In this document: positions 44,919 to 54,562 of the stretch, in pieces | Position numbering within the stretch: position 1 is the first letter of the stretch | Layout: each line of letters begins with the position of its first letter | Source of the DNA: Crossaster papposus | Lineage: Eukaryota; Echinodermata; Asteroidea; Velatida; Solasteridae | Direction of reading: 5' to 3' | DNA: 64,000 nucleotides | Assembly: GCA_037893245.1 (NCBI GenBank) | Contig: JBAIAA010000019.1 | Span: forward strand, 930,001-994,000 | Position numbers and translations under genes: made by a program | Notes under the pieces: generated by a model | What the model was told of the DNA's origin: nothing | The model's input: the letters and a program-made list of their open reading frames with translations, nothing else | Databases searched by the model: none

Positions 44919-45432
44919 TACGAAGCTGTATTATGGACATGGTGAAAATAATTATTTTCTCTCACTTCAGCTAACTCGTACATACGACTTATATGTCGTA
45001 CGTACGACTTATGAAATGTAACTCGTACGTACGAGTTATATGTCGTACGTACGACTTATGAATTTTAACTCGTACGTACGACTTATATGTCGTACGTACG
45101 AGTTATAGTAGCATTCGGTCGCCCTACCGAATGAGGTGCGCGCGGTGTAGGCCTACTTATGTCGTACGTACGACATAAGTCTGGCATTTAAGTCGTACGT
45201 ACGACATAAGTCTGACATTTAAGTCGTACGTACGACATATAACTCGTACTTACGAGATATAACTCGTACGTACGACATATAACTCATACGTACGACATAT
45301 AACTCGTACGTACGACATATAACTCGTACGTACGACATATGAGTCGTACGTACGACATATAATTCGTACGTACGAGTTAGCTTAAGTGAGAGAAAATAAT
45401 TAGTTTTACCATGTCCCTAAAACAGCTTCGTA
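44919..45432. mobile_element. Fold-back element with CGTACGTACG array
   Basis: Inverted ends TACGAAGCTGT/ACAGCTTCGTA continue inward through ATTATTTTCTCTCACTT. Flanks ACTATG (44913-44918) and AGTATG (45433-45438) match at five of six bases, a candidate 6-bp duplication. The interior from about 44975 to 45380 is an array of some sixteen units of about 20 bp, each centred on the palindrome TCGTACGTACGA with spacers such as CATATAACT. No coding. Confidence 0.7.
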
Positions 45433-45439
45433 AGTATGG

Positions 45440-45620
45440 GATACATTACCGTCCACAGTAAATTACTTCTTAAAATGTAAGAGTGAACAAAATCACTCTC
45501 CCAAAAAGTGAGTCTCTTATAAAACCACTCACAACAGAGTGAGATTGGGTTTTCAGAGTGAAGACTACTCCCAACAGAATGAAAACCACTCTTAAAGAGT
45601 GAAATTGTCACTCTGACTCT
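45440..45620. repeat. GAGTGA/TCACTC repeat cluster
   Basis: Many short GAGTGA and TCACTC motifs in both orientations (for example ACTCTTAAAGAGTG) form small hairpins. It may be a MITE remnant. From here to about 46240 I see nothing else. Confidence 0.4.
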
Positions 45621-46246
45621 TAAAGAGCCATAATTATGACAAAAAAACCGACCCATATCAGCTGTACCTCATAATGGGCTGCTATGGTTCCTGGAAAGAG
45701 CGTAAATCGTACAGCCTGTAGTGGTTTTATAAGACAATCACTTTTTTGGAAAGTGAATTTTCACTCGTTTACATTTTAGAATTGTATCATTCATGTTTAA
45801 TAGGAAATTCCATGTTAAATTTTGTTCCAAAACGTTATGGGCTCGCGTCAATTCTGACAATATTAATGTATTTACATGGGATTGTGCCGCATCATTTTTA
45901 GGGCACAATTTATTTGGAATTAAAATCGTCATTGGAGGACAACAACGTTTCGAAACGAGATTAAACATAAGATAAGTAGTTTGCGGTAACATCATGTGGT
46001 AATTATATTTAGTAAGTTGTGTGGTTCTGAAAAGAACCGGGGTATAACCCATGTCTTTATTCGGTATTCAAGGCATGTAACATCAACAAACCTAGACATT
46101 AATATCAAGACACAAGAATCCAGGGAATACAATGTGAACATACATTAAAGCAAGGAAGAGTTATATACAAACAAGAACACGATAAGTTAAGTTAGTCTTA
46201 AAATTATAACAATAGTAGTTGAGTAAGGAAAAACAAACAGTGTTAA

Positions 46247-46640
46247 AGGGATTGTATACGTTTGGTAATTGGAACCCACTGTTTGTTTCAATTTTATATA
46301 GTTATAGATATATACCATAAAACTAACCTGTAAAAAAATAATTTCAAAAGATGTTAGTGATTTAGAGATATTGCCAACAATCTGGAGCGGTTATGTCCGC
46401 GCTGGAAGAATAATCTGCATTGGAATACACACTCTGAGAAACGTCACTGCAGTAACGCTTCTCAGATTCAAATTAAGATTTTTGGGGATAAAAAGTGATA
46501 TTTTGTTTTTATAACCGCAGTACTTCAAAGTGAAAAGTTTCTAAAAATGCATTATACTATCCAAAGCTGCTGTACTTCTTACCAAGTAAGTTTGTATTGC
46601 CATTAATTTTTGGAGTAATTACCAAACGTATACGATCCCT
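46247..46640. mobile_element. 394-bp MITE with TTAA duplication
   Basis: The ends AGGGATTGTATACGTTTGGT and, from the right, AGGGATCGTATACGTTTGGT are flanked by TTAA (46243-46246 and 46641-46644). This fits Kolobok or piggyBac-type insertion. The interior includes a hairpin around GAGAAACG...CGCTTCTC (46436-46465). Confidence 0.85.
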
Positions 46641-46798
46641 TTAAAGCACAAAACAGGGTTTAGTCGTATTATGTGTCGATCCAGTTGGTTTTATACTTTG
46701 AGTAGAATATGACAAATGATGCGGTTAAGGCTGTTTTATAGTTTGTTTGTTTCTTGCTTGGGAAGAGATTGAAAGAGTGATCTGATTGTTGTTAGTGT

Positions 46799-46818
46799 GT
46801 GGGGGGGGGGGGGGGGGT
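46799..46818. repeat. Poly-G run
   Basis: A G-rich run of about 20 bases is one of several long G or C tracts in this window (also near 26839, 34172, 37490, 55399, 56657 and 62339). Confidence 0.85.
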
Positions 46819-46819
46819 G

Positions 46820-47035
46820 TTGGGTAAGGCCACGGCTACCTATTTCGATGGCAGCAAGATTGCCACCAATGGCGCGTCTGTCTTCTAGATCAAAATATAA
46901 TGAGTACTCGGATTTACCAGCTAACATGTCCTCAAACAGTGCACATAATCTTTCTAAGGGCATCATTGTGACAATATGTATAACTAGAGCATAACTAGCC
47001 AGAAGTTGAGTACGTGCGGGAGGGTTTACTTGGAT
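46820..47035 (-). CDS. Exon-like ORF, unrecognised
   Basis: The minus strand is open for about 70 codons: LFIQVNPPARTQLLASYALV, then IHIVTMMPLERLCALFEDML, AGKSEYSLYFDLEDRRAIGG and NLAAIEI. An acceptor-like AAATGTTAG lies just before CTTTGTTTATCC and a donor-like GTAGCC follows GAAATAG. The composition looks like a folded helical protein rather than noise. I do not recognise it. It may be a host exon or a transposon gene piece. Confidence 0.35.
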
Positions 47036-47049
47036 AAACAAAGCTAACA

Positions 47050-47830
47050 TTTGTCGTTAATGGTATAAGGTCAACACCAAGAACATCCGAGAATACGCCC
47101 GGATAGGACAATCCCCACTTGACTTTAATGCAGATGTACCTATAGATGTCAGAGATGCCCCATTTAGTGTGGTCTCACCACGGAAGGTGACCTGTTTTGA
47201 CCAAGATTCCTCAAGGGAAACTTAAATAGGCAGCAATACTAGAACTTGGTAATGAAATGGTAATTCCAGAATGTGAACGATGATGTCCAGCTAACTGTAC
47301 AAGGCTGGTCAGCGATTGTCTTCATATGAAGCACGATATGTGGCAGAGAAAACACCTCTTTTTGTGTTGACCATTGCGTTCCCGGAATCTCAGGAATTCT
47401 TTTTAGGTTTCAAGGGGGGATGGGTTAGGTTACAATAGTGTTGAGTGCGTATAAAGTATAGGGATAAGAGGGGGTACCCCTCTGCCACATATCGTGCTGG
47501 GTATAATTGTCTTCAGCATGTTTTCTAAGGTAGAGTGGTTGGCATAGGACACCCTACGGAATTCCCACCATGGTCACCGGACCAGACACCAAAGAACTAC
47601 TTTTTCTGGGGTTACGTCGAATCCATCGTTTATGTTTTACCGTTTGCGAGAGATCCTAACACCCTCTAACAACGAATAGAGGAGGCCCTTAGAAATATTT
47701 CTAGAGGAATGATTGTTTGAGCAAAGATTGACATGCACAAGAGAGCAGCAGTTTGTATTCACGTAGGAGAAGATCATGTCGAGCGACGGATTGGGAGACA
47801 GTAGATTGAAAACTTTGCCATGAAATGTGA
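47050..47830 (+). pseudogene. Mariner-like (IS630-type) transposase remnant
   Basis: The plus strand, in several frames, shows NTKNIREYARIGQSPLDFNA and DVPIDVRDAPFSVVSPRKV (47068-47190), then after the nested MITE FPPWSPDQTPKNYFFWGYVE and SIVYVLPFARDP (47556-47660). The PPxSPDxTPxxFFxWG pattern is the conserved end of the DDE domain in IS630/Tc1/mariner-type enzymes. Multiple stops and frameshifts make it dead. The 181-bp MITE at 47325-47505 sits inside it. Confidence 0.6.
47325..47505. mobile_element. 181-bp MITE with 10-bp duplication (copy 1)
   Basis: TATGAAGCACGATATGTGGC at the left is mirrored by GCCACATATCGTGCTGGGTATA at the right. ATTGTCTTCA flanks both sides exactly (47315-47324 and 47506-47515). 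The long duplication suggests a MULE-like or similar superfamily. A second copy is at 52322-52502. Confidence 0.8.
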
Positions 47831-48157
47831 TGGAACCTGAGAAATTTGGATACTTATTAGTTGCTATTATTTAGCAAAGATGTATTTTTTTTTTTTTTAT
47901 TTTTTTTTTATTTATGTATTTCTATGCGGAGTTAAGGACTCCGTTTATTTCATCATCATAAAATCAATTACATCAACTCAAATCAAATATCACACACAAA
48001 AACAGGAAGCATTACACAAAATTGACAATTCTATAAATTGTGACCCAGCACGGGTAAATGAGAATGAGTAAATTAAGATTTCATCATTTAAAGCTAAACA
48101 AGCTTTAAATTATGAAATCAAAATCTCAATTTTCATTTTTGCCTCAAAGTGTCTCAT

Positions 48158-49260
48158 TTACTCGTTCTGGGTCACAATTGCATTGCAGGAAAAAAAAACC
48201 ACTGAATTATTTACAAGTAAAAACAGAAAAGAACAATAACCTAATGTGAGAATACTAGAGTGGAAGTTAATAATCAAAACGTAATTGTTCAGCTTATCGA
48301 TACAACACAAAGCATCGCTTTTTGCAACGCACGATTTAAAAGGCTCCACATTCATTCTACTCTTTTCCAAAAAGAGGAACCGCTTCAAGCTCTGTTTAAA
48401 CTGTAAAATAATGTCGACATCCGAAGCTAGTGTGTAATTATCAAAAGCCAATTTGCACCGTATAATCCAAACTTGTCTCAGCATTTTAACAATCACTATA
48501 GCTTCAACTGACCTCAATTTATAACCGTCAAAAGTGACGCAGTTGTTCCACAGAGGGATCTCCCCCATTCCAAAATACTCGAGATTTTGCGGTTAATTTT
48601 GCCCCCTGCACTTTGGAATGCTCGAATGAGTTCAATGTAAAAAAACAGATTTATTTTATCAATGTTCTCGTCCTAAAGGAAGTTCCAAATAATTTTGCTC
48701 ATTTCTTTTGCTAGATAATCGGGACAATCAATAATACTGCCGAGATAATAAATTCCCGACCTAACCAGTATAATGACAATCACAGCCTAACTTTGATAAG
48801 TTAAAGAAATATTACGAACTCTAGTTTTAGCCTTTTTTCCATTCAGTAACATCGTGGCTTTGTAACTGTGCTTCAAGGTTTTTTTACGGTATCGGAATGA
48901 GACCTATCCGGATGACTAATGAGATAGTCATAATGCTTTTGCAAATTGGTTAAATTTTGGTGAAATCGTTTCGAGCTTTTTCTTTACCATAGCCTTTAAT
49001 AATGTATTTAATTCAAAATTTTCCAACATCCCACCACTCAAGCAGAGAAACATAATCACATTTCTGGTAAATCCAGTACTGCCAAAAAGTATTAATTCTG
49101 TAAATACAATTTTTGTCTTTTAGGAGATTGTTATTGCAGATCCACCTTCCCTTTCATGACCAGCACAGGGGTTGTAAATTGTGACATTAACAATGTTATG
49201 ATCATCGAGGCCCGTTTGGGTGCAAGAAACATTATCAATGTTATTTAAAAGGGGAACTAA
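48158..49260 (-). pseudogene. LINE ORF2 remnants, copy 2
   Basis: The endonuclease end reads DDHNIVNVTI with downstream CIYRINTFWQYW-like residues. After a gap, the frame at 48158-48568 (MGEIPLWNNCVTFDGYKLRS ...) matches the last about 90 codons of copy 1 ORF2 (for example IVKMLRQVWIIRC against GKMLKTIWNVRC). The RT is lost between them. Confidence 0.65.
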
Positions 49261-49599
49261 AAGGTTTGTTTTTCGAATGTTTGTGTTTTTTTGTGGCAAT
49301 GTATAGATTAAATAATAAATACAACAAAATTGGGTAAGTTACGTAAGAAATAGGTTTTTTAGAGGTATTTTCTTTCTGCGCCTGCACAGCCAGAAATCTG
49401 AAAAGTTTGTATGTAAACATATTACATCATTCTGGTAGACGGTGGCACTGCATACATATGGCGGCTTGACCGACTCTCCTGACTGGCTTGGTTGGACGCG
49501 CTGGGCTGGCTTGATTGGGTCGCCAGACTGGGTTGGCTAAACTGACTGGCCTGACTGGATTGGCCAGACTGATCGGAATAGTCCGACCACAAAACTTGA

Positions 49600-50150
49600 C
49601 TGGGATTGCATGTTAAACTTGCCTGACTTATTAACGACTCGTGTTGTTTGGTCTGGTTAGATTGACTCGGTCGTCTGGTCTGGTCGGTATGACCGGTCTG
49701 GCCTGGCCGACTATATCGGTTGGCCCTATTGCCCTCACTAGCCTCGCTTGATTGGTGGGGCTGGCCGTTCTGATCGGCATGGTCTGGCTTACTGGTCTCG
49801 CCGGCGTGGTCTGGCAGGCGGGACCGACGAGACTAATTTGACTCATTAGGTCGGTTGGCCCTATTGCCGTCACTAGCTTGACTTGATTGGTGGGGTTGGC
49901 TGGTCTGATCGGCATTGTCTGGCTTACTACTAATAGTCTTGCCGACGTGGTCGGACTGGAGGGACTGACGAGATTGACTTGTCTCACTAGGTCGGTCGGC
50001 CCGTTTGTCGATGCTGGCTTGGCTTGATTGGCGATCGTCATGGCCCGATTGACTGGTCTGACCATGGATCGTGCTGGATTGACTGGGTGGGTTGGCTTGA
50101 ATGGTTGGACTGACTTGACCGACGGGACTGGTGGCTCGATTGACTGGACT
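49600..50150 (-). repeat. GACTGG-rich imperfect tandem repeat in LINE ORF1 tail
   Basis: Units of roughly 130 bp rich in GGTCTGGC, TTGGCT and GACTGG repeat three to four times. On the minus strand they keep open frames (AIGPTDLMSQ / AIGPTDIVGQ) in the region where copy 1 has its Lys/Glu-rich tail. The rest of 49440-50300 is similar but less ordered. Confidence 0.6.
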
Positions 50151-50309
50151 GACGGGCCAAGTTCAACTGTCGGTCCTGGTTCGGCTTGCGAAACTGACTA
50201 GGCGGGCGTAAGTCTCGTCGAGACTGACTGGTTTCGCGAGCCTCGCTGGGTATTGTCGATTTACAGGTTTGAATCGTCTTTGGTGTTTTTTTTACTGTCA
50301 CTATCCTGG

Positions 50310-51436
50310 GATTTTCTTTCCCACGATATACGTGTTTTCCTCCTCCGTGTCACTCCTCTTCTTTGTGTACAGGACAAAGTCGTCCGAATCTTGGTTTCCG
50401 TCTTAGTCTTCTGGTACTAAAGAGCCCTCATCCAAAATATCCTGACTTTCGGGTTCATGTTCGACGTCTATATCGCCTTCCGGCTCGGCGTCCCTACCCT
50501 TGTCCTTAGGCTCGTCCCTAGCCTGTGTTCTGCCTTCAGATACATCGTCTTCTTTTGTTCATCTTCGTCTGCGTCTTTTTGTGCTAGATCCTAGAACCCT
50601 TTGCGTAGGGTAGATGGTTTTCCCGTCTCTCGGCTCTTCGTCAATGTGTCTCGAAACTGTTCACTACTTTTGTTCTTGCCCCGATTAAGTCTCTCACACC
50701 CGTCTTCCTCAAATTCGGATGTTCCTTCTTCGCTTCCTATATAACCATCGGTGTTGTCGTCATCTCTGCCCGCGTCTGAGATCTTTAGTACGGGCGTATG
50801 TTTATCGTCAGCTGCCTCAGCTATAGTGCCCTCAGCTCCCTCGTTTCCCCGATGCCATGGTGACCGGTGGTCCTCACTCCCACAGATAAAGCAACGACCT
50901 CGGTAGGTACAGTCTCGGTTGCAAATTGTACACGTCTTTTCCTGCCCTCTATGGTGAGCAGGGAGTGTAAAAATACCAATCTTTATGAAGCTGGGTATGG
51001 CTCTCTTGATATATTTAATCAACACGCTGCGGACTCCCGTCTCGATGTCGCCGTTGAATTGGTGAAACTGTCTGCGTGCGCTGACTGGTGTGCTGAATTC
51101 AGACAGGGCTCCCATCACCGTCATGTCGGACATTTCATAGGGCGCCTCGATGTAAACCACTGTAGATCTTTCCACGTTTGACCGCTCACAACTGACCAGC
51201 GTGTTCTGCAGAATCATGCCACGCCTTGCTACTTCCATGCAGTGTCTTTCATTACTGAAAGACACATTGTACCCATTGTCTAGTTGCGCTAAACACTTCA
51301 TCGTGTCAATTGTTTGTAACTCCTTTTCAATTGCCTCATAGACATCTCTGGCTGCGATGGTCTCCAGATTTGTTGCATTAAAGCGAATTGTGTTCGGGCG
51401 ATCAAGCCTATAGTTTTTGTGTTCCCGTCCGGAACA
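50310..51436 (-). pseudogene. LINE ORF1, copy 2
   Basis: The minus strand reads DRPNTIRFNATNLETIAARD and VYEAIEKEL (51310-51420). It runs on as MKCLAQLDNGYNVSFSNERH, VVYIEAPYEM, VKYIKRAIPSF-like residues, and CTICNRDCTYRGRCFICGSE with a downstream His (zinc knuckles, the first altered). An acidic tail follows. It aligns with copy 1 ORF1 across the whole N-terminal domain. The frame at 50591-51301 is long and clean, and the 5' and 3' ends are frameshifted. Confidence 0.75.
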
Positions 51437-51724
51437 TGGCGAGATTCAAGATGGCCACGGCGGTGGTTTGCCTTGACCAAACTTGACAGGAAGCTTTCCG
51501 AAAAAGCCTCCAAAATTGTCTAAAGTGCATACTATGCGGGCTAGTTTGGGTCTACGGCACTTACCCCATAAAATAGTAGACTTTGTATGCCAATTCCTGG
51601 CAAATAGACAAAAAAATATCAGAAAATCAGGAGCGTTTGACAAATCACGTCTTGCGCCGTCGAACGCTATTTATTTCTGTATTTATTATTTTTTCTCTCT
51701 CTTTGTGGAGTTAAATAACTCCGT

Positions 51725-52110
51725 TTATTTCACAAAAACCCAAGCTTCAACCGTATTTACACAATAAATAAACAAATGCTCGTGACTTTTGTCACCTGAC
51801 TTGCATAGGGGACACTTAGTATTATATATTTTACCAATCCTTTTTAGAACATCCTTAGTGGGAAGGACCCTGTGTTTTAGTTTAAACCCCAAATGTTTGT
51901 CATCAGGATCGAGCAGATTGTTTTTCACGCCGTTTTGCCAAACAAAAGGCCACTCTAAATCCATATTAAAATTGAAAATATCTTGCCAAACTTTTTGGAC
52001 TCTAGGAATATAGAATTTAGTCATAATAAGGTTCTTGTAGTTCCATCTGGTATCAATCTGCGAAATATGAACCGAGTTATTACCGTGATGTCGTTAAACA
52101 AGTCTGTTAC
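51725..52110 (-). pseudogene. LINE ORF2 C-terminal region, copy 3
   Basis: The minus-strand frame reads RVQKVWQDIFNFNMDLEWPF, then LGFKLKHRVLPTKDVL and CPLCKSGDKSHEHLFIYC, a Cys/His knuckle matching CCLCETNSETIQHLFIHC of copy 1. A 3' end hairpin follows (AATAAACGGAGTTATTTAAC, about 51704-51725). Confidence 0.75.
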
Positions 52111-52321
52111 AATTATGATTGGCGGGGTCTTCCCTTTTCTTTCGGAATAGAGTGTGATCAATATGCTCGTTCAATCTGGCGACAATCCTGCCCGCATTGA
52201 TATTTAATATATTACACCTATCAGCCAAATCACGAAATCAATTCACCATTAATCACAACGTCTGTTATCTGATTCATTCCTACAGGTTTCAAAACGGAAC
52301 TGTTGAAAACAGTATCATCCC

Positions 52322-52502
52322 TATACCCAGCACGATATGTGGAAAAGGGGAACTCCCCTCTTATTCCTATACCCAATACACACTCAACACTATTGTTACC
52401 GAACCCATCCACCCTTGAAACCTAAACAGAATTCCTGAGATTCCGAGAACACAATGGTCAACACAAAAAGGGGGGTTTCTCTGCCACATATAGCGCTTCA
52501 TA
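52322..52502. mobile_element. 181-bp MITE (copy 2, inverted orientation)
   Basis: About 90% identical to 47325-47505 in reverse orientation, beginning TATACCCAGCACGATATGTG and ending GCGCTTCATA. The flanks GTATCATCCC and TGATCACCCC match at seven of the last eight bases. It lies in the 3' half of LINE copy 3. Confidence 0.75.
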
Positions 52503-52688
52503 TGATCACCCCTGTGACAATGGTGTTTTTCCACAATGGCACTTCTTGCACCTCTAGCGCGCTAAAAAACGAACAATCAAGATAACCACCTGCTCACTTG
52601 AAGGCCTGAAAGATATCTTTGTAAAAATGAGTTGTATTTAAGGCCAATTTGACAAAACAAACCAATTCAAACAATTTGAGCTACTATA

Positions 52689-53428
52689 GTCCAGAGAAAA
52701 TACTTAATGTTGTTTTATTGACCTCACACAAATTGCAATAGAATATTTTTTCACCACAGTGCACTTCTATAAGCTCCCTAGAATGACATACTAAAAATCT
52801 TTAAAAATCCAAGTGGTAGAAATATGACTAATTTGCATACATCGTTAATCCCTGCCGCGTAATATATTTATTCCTATATTTGGGTATATTATTATTATTT
52901 ATTTTTTTGAAATGTTTATTTTGGTGATTCTACTTACATATCCTTACTTCGATAACATCTTTTTTAAGCATATAAGTGACTGAGTAAATATGTGAACATA
53001 GTAATTATCCAAAATGACAACTTCTTGAACCCATAAATGTGCGCACATTACACTGTCTCCAGATATCAGTGTAATGTGCGCACATTTATGGGTTCAAGAA
53101 GTTGTCATTTTGGATAATTACTATGTTCACATAATTATTCAGTCACTTATATGCTTTAGAAAATGTTATTGAGGTAAGGATATGTAAGTAGAATCGCCCA
53201 AATAAACTTTTCAAACATATAATAATAATAATAATAATATACCCAAATATAGGAATAAATATATTACGCGGCAGGAATTAACAAATTATGCAAATTATTC
53301 ATATTTCCACGACTTGGATTTTTTGAGGTTTTTAGTATGTCATTCTAGGGACCTTATAGAAGTGCACTGTGGTGAAAAATATTCTATTGCAAATTGTGTG
53401 AGGTCAAAACTTATTTTCCCTGGACTCT
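52689..53428. mobile_element. 740-bp near-perfect palindromic element
   Basis: TAGTCCAGAGAAAATACTTA at the left is mirrored by the right end, and the two arms of about 365 bp pair throughout, with a centre near 53060 (CAGATATC region). An AT-rich ATATTATTATTATT tract appears in both arms. It splits LINE copy 3. No coding. Confidence 0.8.
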
Positions 53429-53429
53429 A

Positions 53430-53756
53430 CTGGCTTTACAAATCCAATAGTAAAAAAAACATACTTCCATTTCCCTCTAGAAGCAAGATATCGATTGAAC
53501 CACTGGATTGTCAGACTCATGAGCTTGCTTTCAATGTCGATCAAACCGGTACCTCCCAAATCTCTCGGCCCAATAATTGTGTCTCGTTCAATTTTCTCTA
53601 ATTTTCCATCCCAGAAAAACTTCCACACCATGTTGCTGATTTTCTTGACCAAATCGCTTGGACAAGAAATGACACTACCCAAATAATTCATCGCGGCCCC
53701 AACAAAAGTATTGACCATGACGGCTTTCACGATGTACGAAAGATTGCGTTTAGACC
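53430..53756 (-). pseudogene. LINE ORF2 fragment after RT, copy 3
   Basis: Minus-strand: KWSKRNLSYIVKAVMVNTFV, GAAMNYLGSVISCPSDLVKK and KFFWDGKLEKIERDTIIGP match RNLNLRGRAIIINTMVGAG and FFWSGKSEKIKRNTLKG of copy 1. Confidence 0.8.
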
Positions 53757-53760
53757 ATTT

Positions 53761-54562
53761 CGTCACCGTTTTCACGAAGAGGCAAATTGAGCCTTTCACG
53801 GTCTAAACAAACTTTCGAGATAATCGCTTGTAAAGTTTGTCCTTTTTTCGTTTGGCAGTTTGAAACATAAATATTCATAGAATATACAAGATTAAGGTAT
53901 CATGGGAAAGAAGAGATTTCAATCTTCTTAAATATAGCAAACGTTAAGAAAAATAGGTGATTAGTTTTGCAGAATTAATCAATTAATAGAATTGCCTCTT
54001 CGTGAAAACGAAAAAAACGATACATTAGCAAATTCGCCCGTGGCTGTGAGAGTCAGAATGTATACATTTCCCCATTGCGCCCCCAATTTGTCTCTTCGTG
54101 AAAACGATAAAAGCCACTTCGCGACCAATTCGCCCAATTCGCCTCTTCGTGAAAACGCTAAAGTGACTAAGCGCACCAAAGTGCCCTTCATAAACACGTT
54201 GAAGTCAACGCTATTTCGAATTTGCCTCTTCGTGAAAACGCTAAAAGCCACTTCGCGACCAATTCGCCCAATTCGCCTCTTCGTGAAAACGCTAAAGTGA
54301 CTACGCGCACCAAAGTGCCCTTTCGTAAACACGTTGAAGTCAACGCTATTTCGAATTTGCCTCTTCGTGAAAACGCAAAAGGGCACTTGAGGACCAATTC
54401 GCCCATTAGTTAATTAGGTTAATTGTGATTTTAATGATTTTGTGGATGTATAACTTCACCAGGTTGTAGAAATTGCAATATTTAATCGATTTCATCAAAA
54501 ATTTTTTTTTCGATAAATAGACGATTTTTCATGAAATTCGCCTCTTCGTGAAAACGGTGACG
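53761..54562. mobile_element. Non-autonomous DNA transposon with CTCTTCGTGAAAACG repeats (copy 2)
   Basis: Perfect 23-bp TIRs begin CGTCACCGTTTTCACGAAGA at the left and are mirrored at the right. ATTT flanks both ends (53757-53760 and 54563-54566). Removing the element and one ATTT restores the LINE reading frame across WGPRTTRIQ and KWSKRNL, as in copy 1 at 16448-16506. The inside holds at least six copies of CTCTTCGTGAAAACG in a tandem of about 127 bp (53980-54420). It shares 4-bp duplication, size, CG ends and the CTTCGTGA core with 1211-2005. The frames over the repeats are by-products. Confidence 0.9.

Larger units (their letters stand above)
47900..51690 (-). mobile_element. Tx1/L1-like LINE, copy 2 (internally deleted)
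   Basis: Reading on the minus strand: a 5' part with ORF1 (about 51436 down to 49600), an endonuclease C-terminal piece (about 49250-48950), then directly the far C-terminus (48840-48158) and a 3' end with AATAAACGGAGT hairpin (about 47920-47950). The RT core is missing, so it is a deletion derivative. Its 5' end abuts the 3' end of copy 3. Confidence 0.75.

Noticed and set aside
44975-45380. Regular short repeats that could suggest a CRISPR array
   Set aside because: Repeats are self-palindromic 12-mers with short similar spacers in animal DNA, inside a fold-back element. No cas genes.
49631-50065. 144-codon Pro/Thr/Asn-rich repeat protein as a separate gene
   Set aside because: It is in the orientation and position of the LINE copy 2 ORF1 tail and consists of tandem GACTGG-rich DNA repeats.
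53979-54413. Frames encoding CLFVKTLK or AFSRRGKF repeats
   Set aside because: Products of the 127-bp tandem repeat inside the 802-bp DNA transposon, open on both strands by composition.
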